A stretch of DNA of 64,000 bases from Rhodobacteraceae bacterium (ex Bugula neritina AB1) (GCA_001730095.1 MDLF01000074.1:124001-188000); one strand, 5' to 3'. Numbered from the stretch's first letter, positions 1 to 9,577 are shown. The notes: generated by a model not told the origin, from the sequence alone. A program made the numbers and translations.

Positions 1-126
1 GAGACCGCCGATCTGGCTGGGGGTGGCTTCGCCCTCGAACAGCAGGGTAAAGGCTGCTTCGGCTTCGCCGCGGGTCAGGGAGCGTTCGGCGGCCGCACCG
101 ATCAGCGGTTTCAGCTGGTCGCTCAT
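1..126 (-). CDS. trpD: Anthranilate phosphoribosyltransferase, N-terminal fragment
   Basis: The first 42 codons of a gene that runs off the left edge of the window. It begins at an ATG (complement of 124-126) with [18 protein letters not shown], then a helical stretch ending SQIGGL, which matches the N-terminal helical domain of TrpD. TrpD transfers phosphoribose from PRPP to anthranilate, the second step of tryptophan synthesis. The start overlaps the trpG stop in an ATGA arrangement, so the two are probably translationally coupled. Only the N-terminus is visible, so the call depends heavily on that trpG linkage. Confidence 0.85.
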   Translation of the reverse strand, partial: MSDQLKPLIGAAAERSLTRGEAEAAFTLLFEGEATPSQIGGL

Positions 127-704
127 GCCGGCACCTGCATTACATCGATGAAGTTCTTCAGCAATGCGTGGCCATGTTCAGAGGCAATCGATTCCGGATG
201 GAACTGAACACCGTGAATTGGCAGCTCCTTATGCTGAAGGCCCATGATGGTGCCATCTTCCAGTTCGGCTGTGATGTCCAGGCAATCAGGCAGGGTTTCG
301 CGCTCCACCACCAAAGAGTGATAACGAGTAGCCTCAAAAGGTGTCGGCAAACCTTTGAAAACACCTGTATCCTTGTGGTGCATCGCTCCCATCTTACCAT
401 GTACGATCTCATGGCAGCGTATCACTTTGCCGCCGAACGCCTGGCCAATGGTCTGATGGCCAAGGCAGACGCCCAGCAGCGGTGTGCGTGTTTCTACTGC
501 GGCTTCTGTCAGCGCCAGGCAAATGCCGGCCTGATCCGGGTCGCAAGGCCCTGGTGACAACAGGATGCCTGCGGGCTTCATCGCCATTGCGTCCTGCACG
601 TTTATTGCGTCATTGCGGTGGACTTCCATTTCAGCGCCAAGCTCACCCAAGTAGTGGACGAGGTTGTAAGTGAAGGAATCATAGTTATCGATCAGCAGCA
701 GCAT
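123..704 (-). CDS. trpG: Anthranilate synthase component II (glutamine amidotransferase)
   Basis: A 193-residue class I glutamine amidotransferase that supplies ammonia to TrpE for anthranilate synthesis. It starts [15 protein letters not shown], the classic TrpG/PabA N-terminus, which fixes the start at 704; the frame stays open upstream but encodes nothing recognisable. The catalytic Cys80 lies in [10 protein letters not shown], and His169/Glu171 in FHPES complete the triad. Length is typical of the family. It overlaps trpD by an ATGA. The partner trpE is also on this strand but about 1.8 kb away, with a divergent gene in between. A dual role as PabA in folate synthesis cannot be excluded. 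Confidence 0.95.
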   Translation of the reverse strand: MLLLIDNYDSFTYNLVHYLGELGAEMEVHRNDAINVQDAMAMKPAGILLSPGPCDPDQAGICLALTEAAVETRTPLLGVCLGHQTIGQAFGGKVIRCHEIVHGKMGAMHHKDTGVFKGLPTPFEATRYHSLVVERETLPDCLDITAELEDGTIMGLQHKELPIHGVQFHPESIASEHGHALLKNFIDVMQVPA

Positions 705-891
705 CTTGCGGGCTCTTTTATGGGTGGCGGGCAGGGGGCGCGCCGCAGTATAGTGTTTGAAACATACTTGTTCAGGGATACGGGGCAGCGTCAAGGGCAG
801 GAAAGGCAAATGCATTGCGAACCGGCATACGGGTCGCGCAGGCAGGCCGGTACGGCGCAGCACGGCAGAAAGATTGAGAGGCAAAACGGGC

Positions 892-2412
892 ATGCAGGGT
901 TTTCTGGGCGGCGTGAGTGTCGGGGCATTGCTGGCCGCGGGCGGGCTGGCGATGCTATCGTTGTCGGTGCCTTTGACGGACAAGGCTGTCTCGCCGCATG
1001 CCAAGCCGCCGCAAGGGAATGCTGATGCGGCGCCTGCACCTGCGACCAATGACCCGGGCAGTTCGCCAGACATGCCCATTGGAGGCGGAACAGAGCTGAC
1101 TGTTCCCGGCAATAATGCAAGCCGGGATGCGGATTTAGCTGAAGCACAGCCAGATGTCCCAACTGCCAGCGGCGCAGATAATCTGAACGCTCTGGAAGGC
1201 ACGGATTACGCCCCTGCGGAAAAGCCGCAAGTTGGACTGCTGGATGCCAGCCAAGAGACAAGCCAGCTTGACCTGGCACCAGCCCCGGAGGCCGCCGAGG
1301 CGCCGTCGGAAAGCCAGCCGCAGGCAGACCTGCCCCCGGCTCCTGAAACACCGGGCACGGAAAGCGTGGTCATTGCAGCCACCGAACCTGCTGCAGTTCC
1401 CGAAAACAACGCTGCGGCACAACAGAATGTCCAAGCTGAGCCTGCGCCGGAACCGACCGTCCGACCTGCGCCGTCGCTTGTGGTTGGATCCGGGCTGGCT
1501 CCGGATATCGGCAGCGCCCCGCTGGTGACCACGCTGCCCGTCATTGGCACGGCGCCTGACGCATCTGCTGAGGCCAGCACCGACAGCAGCGAAGATGTGG
1601 ATGCGACAGCTACGGATACTGTGGCTGCAGAGTCTGCCTCATTGACACCCAGGGTCGGAACACCAGTGGTGCCGCTGACAGAGCGGGACAATCAGGAGGC
1701 CAGTGCAGATACAGACGCCACCGGCGCGCAGAGCACGCCCTTCACCGCCCATTCAGTGCCATTCCTGAACCCCGAAGACCGGCCTTTGATGTCCATTGTG
1801 CTGATCGATGATGGCGATGCGGCCATCACGGAAGAATTGGCAGAGTTTCCATATCCGTTGACGTTTGCCATCGATCCCGACGCACCGGACGCCTTTGAAA
1901 AAATGGCTGCAAGACGATCGGCGGGTTTCGAGGTTCTGATGCTGGCTGATCTGGCACGGCAGGCAACGCCGCAGGATGCGGAAACTGCTTTGGAAGTTTG
2001 GCGCGGAAAACTGCCAGAGGCTGTGGCCATTCTGGAGGGCGTGGAGACCGGTGTTCAAGGCAACAGGCCACTGGCGGATCAAGTCGCGGCTGCGGCGGCT
2101 TCTGCTGGTTACGGGCTGGTGACACAGAACAGCGGGCTCAACACTGTTCAGAAACTGGCGCTGCGAAACGGTGTGCCTGCCGGCGTGGTCTTCCGGGATT
2201 TTGACGGCGCGGGACAGAACGCGCGGGCGATCAGGCGGTTTCTGGATCAGGCCGCGTTCCGGGCCGGCCAGGAAGGGGTCGTGATCATGCTCGGCCGGCT
2301 TCGCCCGGAAACGATCACCGCGCTTTTGCTGTGGGGGCTTCAGGACCGGGCAGAGAGCGTTGCCCTGGCACCGGTTTCTGCAAGCCTGAAAGCGCTGCTG
2401 CCGCAAGAGTGA
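892..2412 (+). CDS. Divergent polysaccharide deacetylase family protein
   Basis: A 506-residue envelope protein. The start at ATG 892 ([18 protein letters not shown]) gives an N-terminal hydrophobic anchor or signal segment at about residues 4-28, preceded by a purine-rich GAGAGG; the frame extends upstream without coding character. Residues about 45-290 are a low-complexity Ala/Pro/Glu/Thr-rich stretch, probably a disordered periplasmic linker. From about residue 296 ([16 protein letters not shown]) to the end is the YibQ-like divergent polysaccharide deacetylase domain, with the IDPDAP segment of the barrel. In this family the classical metal-site motifs are altered and the substrate is not well defined; a cell-wall role is inferred. 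It is divergent from trpG and convergent with trpE. Confidence 0.8.
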   Translation: MQGFLGGVSVGALLAAGGLAMLSLSVPLTDKAVSPHAKPPQGNADAAPAPATNDPGSSPDMPIGGGTELTVPGNNASRDADLAEAQPDVPTASGADNLNALEGTDYAPAEKPQVGLLDASQETSQLDLAPAPEAAEAPSESQPQADLPPAPETPGTESVVIAATEPAAVPENNAAAQQNVQAEPAPEPTVRPAPSLVVGSGLAPDIGSAPLVTTLPVIGTAPDASAEASTDSSEDVDATATDTVAAESASLTPRVGTPVVPLTERDNQEASADTDATGAQSTPFTAHSVPFLNPEDRPLMSIVLIDDGDAAITEELAEFPYPLTFAIDPDAPDAFEKMAARRSAGFEVLMLADLARQATPQDAETALEVWRGKLPEAVAILEGVETGVQGNRPLADQVAAAAASAGYGLVTQNSGLNTVQKLALRNGVPAGVVFRDFDGAGQNARAIRRFLDQAAFRAGQEGVVIMLGRLRPETITALLLWGLQDRAESVALAPVSASLKALLPQE

Positions 2413-2424
2413 CTGGCGGCGCTG

Positions 2425-2455
2425 GCAAACGGCACCCAAAGCGGGCGCCGTTTGC
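2425..2455. terminator. Hairpin between convergent genes
   Basis: Inverted repeat GCAAACGGC (2425-2433) and GCCGTTTGC (2447-2455), a perfect 9-bp stem with a 13-nt loop, lying between the convergent deacetylase gene and trpE. There is no clear T-run on either side, so intrinsic termination is only a suggestion. Confidence 0.4.
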
Positions 2456-2499
2456 TCTGTCTGGAGTCTCTTCAGGAAGACGTGGGCTAGCGGCCGGCT

Positions 2500-4011
2500 T
2501 TAGCTGTTTCCGTTGCCGGCAAAGCGTGCAGCATCAGCAGCTGCGCGGCGTATGGCGTTGGATTTATGGACGGTTTCCATATATTCCGCCTCCGGATCGC
2601 TGTCATATACGACGCCGCCGCCGGCCTGGATATACAGGTTCTGATCTTTGACGATGGCCGTGCGCAGCGCGATGCACATGTCCATATCGCCGCCAGCGGA
2701 AAAGTAGCCAACACCGCCGCCGTAGACACTGCGTTTTTCCGGCTCCAGCTCGTCGATGATTTCCATCGCCCGCACCTTAGGTGCGCCAGAGACCGTTCCT
2801 GCGGGCATGCCGGCAAAGAAGGCATCCAGCGCGTCCTTGTCCTCTGCCAGCTCACCCACGACGTTGGACACGATGTGCATAACGTGGCTGTAGCGCTCGA
2901 TGATGAATTTTTCAGTCGGACGCACGGTGCCGATTTTGGCGACACGTCCAGTGTCGTTGCGGCCCAGATCCAAGAGCATCAGATGCTCTGCAAGTTCTTT
3001 CTTGTCCGCCAGCAGATCCGCCTCAAGCGCCTTGTCCTCTTCGGGTGTGGCACCGCGCGGGCGGGTGCCTGCGATCGGGCGGATAGTGACCTCCTGCCCG
3101 AACACGCGGACCAGGATTTCAGGGCTGGCGCCGACAACCTGAAAGCCGCCGAAATTGAAGTAGAACATGAAGGGCGACGGGTTGGTGCGCCGCAGCGAGC
3201 GGTAAAGCGAAAATGGCGGCTGGCGGAATTCCTGGGTCCAACGCTGGGCCGGAACTACCTGAAAGATGTCGCCTGCACGGATGTAATCCTTGGCCTTCTC
3301 CACGGCGGCCATGTAGCCGTCTTTGGTGAAGTTGGAGACCGGCGGCGCGACTTCATGGGCATCCCCCAGATCGCGGCTTTCGGCAGGCATGGCGCGTTCC
3401 AGATCGCGCACCGCATCCATCACCCGTTCCGCCGCCTGGGCGTATGCGGCCTTGGCGGTCTGGCCGTCGCTGGCCCAGACCGGGGAGACCACGGTCACCT
3501 CGCCTTTGACGCCGTCCAGAACCGCGATGACAGAGGGGCGCAGCATCAGCGCGTCCGGCAGGCCGAGCGGATCGGGGTTCACATCCGGCAGATGTTCGAC
3601 CAGTCGGATCATGTCATAGCCTAGGTAGCCAAAGAGGCCGGCGGCGGCCTGGGGCAGATCATCCGGCAAGTCGATTTTGCTTTCGGCAATCAGCGCCCGC
3701 AGGTTGTCCATCGGATTGCCATCCTGCTGGACGAAATCATCGGCATCAAACCGCGCTGACCGGTTCAAGGCGGATTGTTCGCCATCGCAGCGCCAGACCA
3801 GATCCGGTTTCATGCCGATGATCGAATAGCGTCCGCGCACCTCGCCGCCAGTGACCGATTCCAGCATGAAAGCGTCTTTTTGGGCGCCCGTCAGCTTGAG
3901 CATCAGAGACACAGGGGTGTCGAGGTCTGCAGCAAGACGGCTGTAGACGACCTGGTTTTCGCCGGCCTCATAGGCCTTGGAGAAGGTGTCGAAATCGGGG
4001 GTCAGGGCCAT
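2500..4011 (-). CDS. trpE: Anthranilate synthase component I
   Basis: A 503-residue chorismate-binding enzyme that makes anthranilate from chorismate using ammonia from TrpG. The N-terminal domain carries the feedback-site region around SLMLKLTGAQKDAFMLESV (residues about 35-55). The C-terminal chorismate-binding domain shows IAGTRPRG, the SGAPKVRAMEIIDELEPEKR region and YGGGVGYFSAGG near residues 410-440. Length is normal. It lies 16 bp downstream of the ppiD-type gene on the same strand, so readthrough from there is likely. No leader peptide with Trp codons is visible upstream, so classical attenuation is not supported here. Confidence 0.96.
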   Translation of the reverse strand: MALTPDFDTFSKAYEAGENQVVYSRLAADLDTPVSLMLKLTGAQKDAFMLESVTGGEVRGRYSIIGMKPDLVWRCDGEQSALNRSARFDADDFVQQDGNPMDNLRALIAESKIDLPDDLPQAAAGLFGYLGYDMIRLVEHLPDVNPDPLGLPDALMLRPSVIAVLDGVKGEVTVVSPVWASDGQTAKAAYAQAAERVMDAVRDLERAMPAESRDLGDAHEVAPPVSNFTKDGYMAAVEKAKDYIRAGDIFQVVPAQRWTQEFRQPPFSLYRSLRRTNPSPFMFYFNFGGFQVVGASPEILVRVFGQEVTIRPIAGTRPRGATPEEDKALEADLLADKKELAEHLMLLDLGRNDTGRVAKIGTVRPTEKFIIERYSHVMHIVSNVVGELAEDKDALDAFFAGMPAGTVSGAPKVRAMEIIDELEPEKRSVYGGGVGYFSAGGDMDMCIALRTAIVKDQNLYIQAGGGVVYDSDPEAEYMETVHKSNAIRRAAADAARFAGNGNS

Positions 4012-4027
4012 GTGTCAGGTGCCTTGG

Positions 4028-5869
4028 TTACTGGAAGTGTGCGTGCGCTGCGTTCAGCGCCTGCTGGTCAACACGAGGTTCGGAACGGGTCTGGGTGTCC
4101 TGCGCATAGGCCTGAAACAGTTCTTGTGCCAAGGTTTGGTCCAACTGTGCCTGAAGGGCTTGGCGCAACAGCGCCATGTCGTCGCTCTGCTCCGGCGGCA
4201 GAATGGCATCCAGACGCACAACAACCGCCGACTCCGCATCCTGCACCAGGCGGAATTCGCCGCTCTGCATTTCAAACACCTCAGCCAGCAGACCTGCCGG
4301 AACAGTTTCAATATACGCCGTGCGGGTCAGACCCGTTTCGGCCGTTACCGCCGCATCCTCGGAGAACGCGCCAGCGGTCTCAGACTGGGCCAGCAGTTCA
4401 TTCCCCTGCTTTTGCAGAGTTTTGGCCCGCAGGTCGGCATTCCAGGCAGTCAGAACCTTGTCCTTGGCATCTGCAAAAGGTTCGGGGCGCTCTGGCAGGA
4501 CGTCATCAAGGCGCAGCGCAAACAGGCTGCCATCGGCCAGGAAACCGACCTCAGGAAAATCATCCATGGTGACGGCTTCGGCTGCGGCGCGGAAACCTTC
4601 GTAGGCCGCGATTTCGCCGCCGGTCTCGCTGGTCCAGTTGATCTGGGCGAGTTCCAGGCCGCTTTCGGTTGCCAGTTCTTCCAATGTCGCGCCACCTGCC
4701 AGCATGTCGTCGATGTCTTCGGCCTGCGCTTCCACCAGACGGCGGGCCCGGTCGGACGCAAGCTCTTCGATCAGTTCAGGCTTGGCATCTTCAAAGGTGG
4801 TGATTTGCGCTTCGAGGCGGCCGTTGACACGGTAAAGTGCCGGGCCAAGATCCGAGGGCAGGGGCCCTGCCACTGTGCCGACTTCGGCAGCAAAGACATC
4901 CGTGCCTGCCTTGCCCAAGTCGCCCATGGTGACATCCCCCATATCGATGTCCTGCAGGGTCAGGCCACGGTTTTCAACCAGGCTTTCAAAGGTGGCACCG
5001 CCGGTTTCCAGCTGCGCCTTGGCGCTGGATGCGGTTTCGGTGTCAGAAAACACCAAACGTTCGACCAGACGGCGCTCTGGCACCTGATACTGATCAGAGC
5101 GGTCCAGGAACAGCTGCTGAAGCTGAGCGTCTTCAATCTCGATCTCATCCAGCAGCATAGAGGGCCGCAGGGCAACATAGGTGATGCGCTTGGTTTCAGG
5201 CAGCATGAACTGATTCTGGTTGTCCTCATAAAAGGCCTGCAGATCCACGTCCGAGGGCGCCAGAGTGATCAGTGCAATGTCGGATGCCATCATCTGCACA
5301 TAGGAGAAACTGCGGCGGGCGCCGATGTAACCGGTCAGGGTTTCAGTCAGGGTTTTCGGCATCTTTGCACCGGACAGAACTGCAGCTTGCACGATTGTAC
5401 GGGCTGCCTCGCGGCGCAGGTCGTCTTCGAACTCCTTCTCCGAAAGACCGGCATTGCGCAGGGCAAAACTGTAGGTCTCGCGGTCGAACTGGCCGTTCAC
5501 CCCCTGAAACGCATCGATGGCAGCAAGTTCCTTGATCAGGTTGTCATCTCCCAGCGACAGCCCGAGGCTTTTGGCTTCGTGATCCAGCGACGCCAGCGAA
5601 ATCAAGCGGCTCAGAACCACCCGGTCCAAACCAAATGCGGTCATCTGCGATATTGGCATGGCTTGGCCGGTCTGTGCCTGCAAGGCGCGCTGTTCTTGTT
5701 GTAGTTCGCGCACATAGGTGCCTATGCTGACATCCTCGTCGCCGACCTGTGCGATGGAGGAGGAGGAACTGGAGAAGTTCACTGCACCAAAGCCGGCAAG
5801 GCCGACAATCAGCATCCCCATCAGGATCCAGACAAAGGTTTTGGATAGATGTTTCATGCCTGCGGCCAT
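4028..5869 (-). CDS. ppiD: PpiD-type periplasmic folding chaperone (SurA-N / peptidyl-prolyl isomerase)
   Basis: A 613-residue protein with a short cytoplasmic start (MAAGMKHLSK), one membrane segment at about residues 12-34 (FVWILMGMLIVGLAGFGAV) and a long periplasmic region, which is the architecture of PpiD-like inner-membrane-anchored chaperones. The SurA-N-like helical region follows the anchor, and parvulin-type rotamase sequence lies in the middle. The start at 5869 is chosen because GAGGG lies just upstream and the anchor then begins near the N-terminus; an earlier in-frame start would add about 60 unrelated residues. It is expected to help outer-membrane and periplasmic proteins fold. 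It is followed after 16 bp by trpE. Confidence 0.88.
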   Translation of the reverse strand: MAAGMKHLSKTFVWILMGMLIVGLAGFGAVNFSSSSSSIAQVGDEDVSIGTYVRELQQEQRALQAQTGQAMPISQMTAFGLDRVVLSRLISLASLDHEAKSLGLSLGDDNLIKELAAIDAFQGVNGQFDRETYSFALRNAGLSEKEFEDDLRREAARTIVQAAVLSGAKMPKTLTETLTGYIGARRSFSYVQMMASDIALITLAPSDVDLQAFYEDNQNQFMLPETKRITYVALRPSMLLDEIEIEDAQLQQLFLDRSDQYQVPERRLVERLVFSDTETASSAKAQLETGGATFESLVENRGLTLQDIDMGDVTMGDLGKAGTDVFAAEVGTVAGPLPSDLGPALYRVNGRLEAQITTFEDAKPELIEELASDRARRLVEAQAEDIDDMLAGGATLEELATESGLELAQINWTSETGGEIAAYEGFRAAAEAVTMDDFPEVGFLADGSLFALRLDDVLPERPEPFADAKDKVLTAWNADLRAKTLQKQGNELLAQSETAGAFSEDAAVTAETGLTRTAYIETVPAGLLAEVFEMQSGEFRLVQDAESAVVVRLDAILPPEQSDDMALLRQALQAQLDQTLAQELFQAYAQDTQTRSEPRVDQQALNAAHAHFQ

Positions 5870-5987
5870 GATGCCCTCTTTTTTGTTCTGCCGGGCAAGG
5901 GAGTGCCTTGCGACGGGAAATGCCGCTGACTGAATACGCGGCTGCCCGCAGAGGGGCAAGATGATTGCGGCGCAAACTGCTGGATGA

Positions 5988-7163
5988 TCAGGGATTAAAG
6001 GCAGACAAGCGTTCAAACAGCGTCTGAATCCCCGCGCGATCCACATTGGCAAAGGCGATACGGAACTGACGGGCGCCGTCGGGGTCGCCTGCGGGCATGA
6101 ACATGGATCCCGGCAGCATCAGGATTGACGCCGCTTCGACCAGCTGGCGGGCGATCTGTTCGGAAGGGTCTTTGAACGGGTGTTCGACATAGGCAAAATA
6201 GGCGCCACAGCCCAACAGCTTCCAGCCTTTTGCGGCCAGCACTGGAAAGCCTTCTTCGATCGCGAGGCGACGGTCGAGGATCTCCTGACGTTCACCTGCC
6301 AGCCAGTGGTGCAAGTTTTCGATCCCCCACAACGCGCCGACCTGGCCCAGCTGTGAAGGGCAGATGGTGACAGTGTCCAGGAATTTCTCCATTTCAAACA
6401 GACGGTCAGCAGAGGTGGCGATGGCGCCGACCCGGTGGCCGGTCAGCCGGTAGGCCTTGGAAAAAGAGTAAAGGTGGATCAGGGTGCTGTCCCAATCCGT
6501 CATCCGGAACAGCCCGTGCGGCGCGCCCCCGCGGCTGTCGAAGTCACGGTAGGTTTCATCCACGATCAGCGCCAGGCCGTGGCTTCGGGCAAGGCTGAAA
6601 AAAGCCTGCACCAGCCCGGACGGGTATTCCACGCCGCAGGGGTTATTGGGGGTGACCAGCACGATGGCGCGGGTGCGGTCGGTAATCAGGGCTTCAGCTG
6701 CGGCCAAGTCAGGCAGCATGCCTGCGCCAACATGCAGTGGCACGGCAGTAACACCTGCCATATCCAGCCACATTTTGTGGTTGAAGTACCAGGGCACCGG
6801 AATGATCACCTCATCCCCTTCACCGCAAAGCGCAGCAATGGCGGCGGCAAAGGCCTGGTTGCAGCCGGAGGTGATACCCACCTGTTCCGACCGGATCTCA
6901 GCCTGATAGTGGCGGCACATCTGCTGGGCCAGCGCGCGGCGCAGCGGGTCATTACCAAGCACGGGGCCATAAAGATGGGCGTTCACATCGTTCAACGCGG
7001 CGTCTGCCAGGGCATGACGCAGCCCTTCGGGCGGCGCTTCGGCCGGCGCTGCCTGGCTTACGTTCAAAAGCGGGCGGTCCGGCGGAAATTTCACCCCATC
7101 GACCCAGCGCCGGGATTCGACGATGGGAGACACAAAAGTTGTTTGAGTGCGGGGCAGGGACAT
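5988..7163 (-). CDS. Pyridoxal-phosphate aminotransferase, class I/II
   Basis: A 391-residue fold-type I aminotransferase. The PLP lysine is in YSFSKAYRLTGHRVG, the Asn/Pro-rich loop is VTPNNPCGVEYPSG, and the aspartate that holds the pyridine nitrogen is in LIVDETYRDFD. The start at 7163 (MSLPRTQTTFVSPIVE) is preceded by CCGGAG; an upstream in-frame start would add 22 residues without a better ribosome site. The substrate cannot be told from sequence. The family includes aspartate, aromatic and other amino-acid aminotransferases. It sits downstream of gpt but is separated from it by a terminator, so it probably has its own promoter. Confidence 0.88.
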   Translation of the reverse strand: MSLPRTQTTFVSPIVESRRWVDGVKFPPDRPLLNVSQAAPAEAPPEGLRHALADAALNDVNAHLYGPVLGNDPLRRALAQQMCRHYQAEIRSEQVGITSGCNQAFAAAIAALCGEGDEVIIPVPWYFNHKMWLDMAGVTAVPLHVGAGMLPDLAAAEALITDRTRAIVLVTPNNPCGVEYPSGLVQAFFSLARSHGLALIVDETYRDFDSRGGAPHGLFRMTDWDSTLIHLYSFSKAYRLTGHRVGAIATSADRLFEMEKFLDTVTICPSQLGQVGALWGIENLHHWLAGERQEILDRRLAIEEGFPVLAAKGWKLLGCGAYFAYVEHPFKDPSEQIARQLVEAASILMLPGSMFMPAGDPDGARQFRIAFANVDRAGIQTLFERLSAFNP

Positions 7164-7278
7164 GGGCAGCTCCGGAGCAGAGGCGAGACAGCAGACATGG
7201 CGTTTAGGGTGCCGCGCAATGTCTGACATGGTGACCCGTGCGGCTCAAGCAAGAATGGTCCGGGATGAGAAACCCAAG

Positions 7279-7307
7279 AAAAAAGGCGCACTGTAAAGCG
7301 CGCCTTT
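7279..7307 (-). terminator. Rho-independent terminator of gpt
   Basis: Stem AAAGGCGC (7282-7289) / GCGCCTTT (7300-7307) with a 10-nt loop, followed on the minus strand by six T residues (complement of 7279-7284). It lies about 23 bp beyond the gpt stop codon. Confidence 0.8.
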
Positions 7308-7329
7308 GATGCCTGCTTCAGGGCAAGGA

Positions 7330-7833
7330 TCAATCCTTGCCGCGGTAGGGTTCCACATATTGCAAAGCCATGTCCCAGGGAAAGAAGATCCAAGTATCCT
7401 GGCTCACCTCGGTAATGAAGGTATCCACCATCGGGCGGCCTTTGGGCTTGGCATATACGGTGGCAAAATGGGCCTTGGGGTACATCTGGCGCACCAGCTC
7501 CAGGGTTTTGCCGCTGTCGACCAGGTCGTCGATGACAAGAACGCCCTCGCCGTCGCCCATCAGACCTGCATCCGGCGCTTTCAGCACTTCGGCTTCGCCT
7601 TGGGCCTGGTGGTGATAAGAGCGTACTGAAATGGTGTCCACGGTGCGGATGTCCAGCTCGCGGCTGACGATCATCGCGGGCGCCATGCCACCGCGGGTGA
7701 TCGCAACCACTGCGCGCCAAGCACCATCATCGGGACCTTGCCCGTCCAGACGCCACGCCAGCGCGCGGCTGTCGCGGTGGATCTGATCCCAACTGATATG
7801 AAAGCCTTTTTCGTGCGGCAGACGATCGGTCAT
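7330..7833 (-). CDS. gpt: Xanthine-guanine phosphoribosyltransferase
   Basis: A 167-residue type I phosphoribosyltransferase that salvages guanine and xanthine with PRPP. The PRPP-binding motif is [13 protein letters not shown], and the N-terminal [12 protein letters not shown] is the conserved pyrophosphate-binding loop. Length and the C-terminal aromatic stretch ([18 protein letters not shown]) fit the Gpt family rather than the HPRT or adenine enzymes. Followed by its own intrinsic terminator. Likely cytosolic or loosely membrane-associated, as in other Gpt proteins. Confidence 0.92.
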   Translation of the reverse strand: MTDRLPHEKGFHISWDQIHRDSRALAWRLDGQGPDDGAWRAVVAITRGGMAPAMIVSRELDIRTVDTISVRSYHHQAQGEAEVLKAPDAGLMGDGEGVLVIDDLVDSGKTLELVRQMYPKAHFATVYAKPKGRPMVDTFITEVSQDTWIFFPWDMALQYVEPYRGKD

Positions 7834-7904
7834 TTTCTTGCTCCCCGCGGTGTCGCGTCAGCTTGCAGGCACCCGGAAATTCATCCGAGCGCCCCTGATT
7901 TCAG

Positions 7905-8708
7905 TTACTTGGAGATATCCGGTGCATCCACCGCCTTCATGCCAACAACATGATAGCCCGCATCCACATGCAGATTTTCGCCGGTGACACCAGAGCTGAG
8001 ATCGGACAGCAGATAAAGAGCTGACTTACCGACATCATCGATGGTCACGTTGCGGCGCAGCGGCGAGTTGTACTCGTTCCACTTCATGATGTAGCGGAAA
8101 TCGCCGATGCCCGAGGCGGCCAGCGTCTTGATCGGACCGGCAGAAATCGCGTTGACGCGGATGCCGTCCTTACCCAGATCCTCTGCCAGGTATTTGACCG
8201 ATGCTTCCAGCGCCGCCTTGGCGACACCCATCACATTGTAATGCGGCATCACCTGTTCGGCACCGTAATACGTCAGGGTCAGCAGCGAACCGCCTTCAGC
8301 CATCATCTTCTCGGCGCGGTTGGCCACAGCGGTGAAGGAAAACACCGAAATGTCCATCGTCATCTGGAAATTGCTGCGGCTGGTGTCGACATAACGTCCG
8401 CGCAGCTCATTTTTGTCAGAAAAGCCGATGGCGTGAACCACGAAATCCAGCTTGCCCCATTTTGCTTCGAGTGCGCTAAACAGCGCGTCGATCGACGTCT
8501 CATCCGACACATCGCACGGCAGGACGATATCGCTGCCCAGCTGTTCGGCCAGAGGCCCGACACGCTTTTTCAGCGCATCGCCTTGAAAAGAAAAGGCAAG
8601 CTCGGCGCCAGCATCGGCGCAGGCCTTGGCAATGCCCCACGCAATCGATTTGTCGTTGGCCAGGCCCATGATGAGGCCGCGCTTACCGGCCATCAGTTGA
8701 CTAGACAT
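7905..8708 (-). CDS. fabI: Enoyl-[acyl-carrier-protein] reductase (NADH)
   Basis: A 267-residue short-chain dehydrogenase-like enzyme catalysing the last reductive step of each fatty-acid elongation cycle. The N-terminus has the FabI-type nucleotide loop GLIMGLANDKSIAWGIA rather than the common TGxxxGIG. The catalytic Tyr-x6-Lys is in YNVMGVAK, and VNAISAGPIKTLAASGI matches the FabI substrate-binding loop region. Start at 8708 with GGAG about 9 bases upstream. It is divergent from pdxH with about 130 bp between. FabI is the usual target of triclosan. Confidence 0.95.
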   Translation of the reverse strand: MSSQLMAGKRGLIMGLANDKSIAWGIAKACADAGAELAFSFQGDALKKRVGPLAEQLGSDIVLPCDVSDETSIDALFSALEAKWGKLDFVVHAIGFSDKNELRGRYVDTSRSNFQMTMDISVFSFTAVANRAEKMMAEGGSLLTLTYYGAEQVMPHYNVMGVAKAALEASVKYLAEDLGKDGIRVNAISAGPIKTLAASGIGDFRYIMKWNEYNSPLRRNVTIDDVGKSALYLLSDLSSGVTGENLHVDAGYHVVGMKAVDAPDISK

Positions 8709-8769
8709 GCAGGTTCTCCGCCTGTGATCTGATAATTTAGCGGTGTTTATAATGCCGGGCGGGGCGCTT

Positions 8770-8787
8770 CAAGGGTGCTTACCCTTG
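8770..8787. promoter_or_regulatory. Palindrome in the fabI-pdxH divergent promoter
   Basis: CAAGGGT (8770-8776) and ACCCTTG (8781-8787) form a perfect 7-bp inverted repeat with a 4-bp centre, inside the 131-bp region between the divergent fabI and pdxH starts. It could be an operator or a small hairpin in the pdxH leader. No regulator is assigned. Confidence 0.3.
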
Positions 8788-8839
8788 CAGGCGGAAAGGA
8801 AGCTGCCTAGTTTGCGCTCAAATCCCGTCTGAGGTGCAC

Positions 8840-9445
8840 ATGTCCGACCGTACAGGTATTTTTGAAGGTGACGATCCGTTTGCCATTGCCAGGGCCTGGC
8901 TGGCAGAAGCGGAACAGTCCGAACCCAACGATCCAAACGCAATTGCCCTGGCAACTGTGGATGAAAACGGGCTTCCCAACAGCCGCATGGTGCTGTTGAA
9001 GGAAATCGAGGACAGGGCCTTTGTATTCTATACGAACTACGAGAGCGCCAAAGCTCAGGAACTGGATTATGCAGGCAAGGCTGCTTTCGTCATGCATTGG
9101 AAATCCCTGCGGCGGCAGATCCGCGTTCGTGGCGCGATCACCCGCGAGGACGGGCCGCAGGCGGATGAGTATTACAAGTCCCGTTCGCTGAAGAGCCGAC
9201 TGGGCGCCTGGGCCTCGAAGCAATCGCAGCCGTTGGACAGCCGCGGTTCGCTGATGGCGGAAGTTGCCAAAGTAACTGCCCTGAAAGGGCCGAATCCTGA
9301 ACGGCCGCCGTTCTGGGGCGGCTACCGGCTGGTGCCGGTTGAAATTGAGTTTTGGGCCGATGGCGCCTTCCGACTGCATGACCGATTTCGCTGGTTTCGC
9401 GATGACGAATTTGCGGCCTGGAAAGCCATTCGTCTGAATCCCTGA
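8840..9445 (+). CDS. pdxH: Pyridoxamine/pyridoxine 5'-phosphate oxidase
   Basis: A 201-residue FMN enzyme that oxidises PNP and PMP to pyridoxal phosphate. Visible family landmarks are [20 protein letters not shown] (FMN-binding strand region), [21 protein letters not shown] (residues about 113-133) and the C-terminal PDX dimerisation segment with [24 protein letters not shown]. The start is ATG 8840 because GAGG at 8831-8834 sits at a good distance; a GTG two codons upstream overlaps that site. Length is slightly shorter than the E. coli enzyme, as is usual in alphaproteobacteria. Confidence 0.94.
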   Translation: MSDRTGIFEGDDPFAIARAWLAEAEQSEPNDPNAIALATVDENGLPNSRMVLLKEIEDRAFVFYTNYESAKAQELDYAGKAAFVMHWKSLRRQIRVRGAITREDGPQADEYYKSRSLKSRLGAWASKQSQPLDSRGSLMAEVAKVTALKGPNPERPPFWGGYRLVPVEIEFWADGAFRLHDRFRWFRDDEFAAWKAIRLNP

Positions 9446-9489
9446 CCGGAATCGTCGACTTACCTAGGGTCAAGGGGGTTTTCCTGACA

Positions 9490-9514
9490 ATTTCAAGACT
9501 TTTTTGCTTGAAAT
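9490..9514 (+). promoter_or_regulatory. Hairpin in the leader of the cold-shock gene
   Basis: ATTTCAAG (9490-9497) and CTTGAAAT (9507-9514) pair perfectly around a T-rich 9-nt loop, 63 bases upstream of the GTG start of the cold-shock protein gene. Flanking TGAC and GTCA could extend the stem. It could be a terminator for pdxH or part of a structured cold-shock leader. Confidence 0.4.
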
Positions 9515-9577
9515 CCTAGGTCAGTTTGGCGCATCAGGTCACCATCAAAAAACAAGAAATGCGGTAGGAAAGACTCA

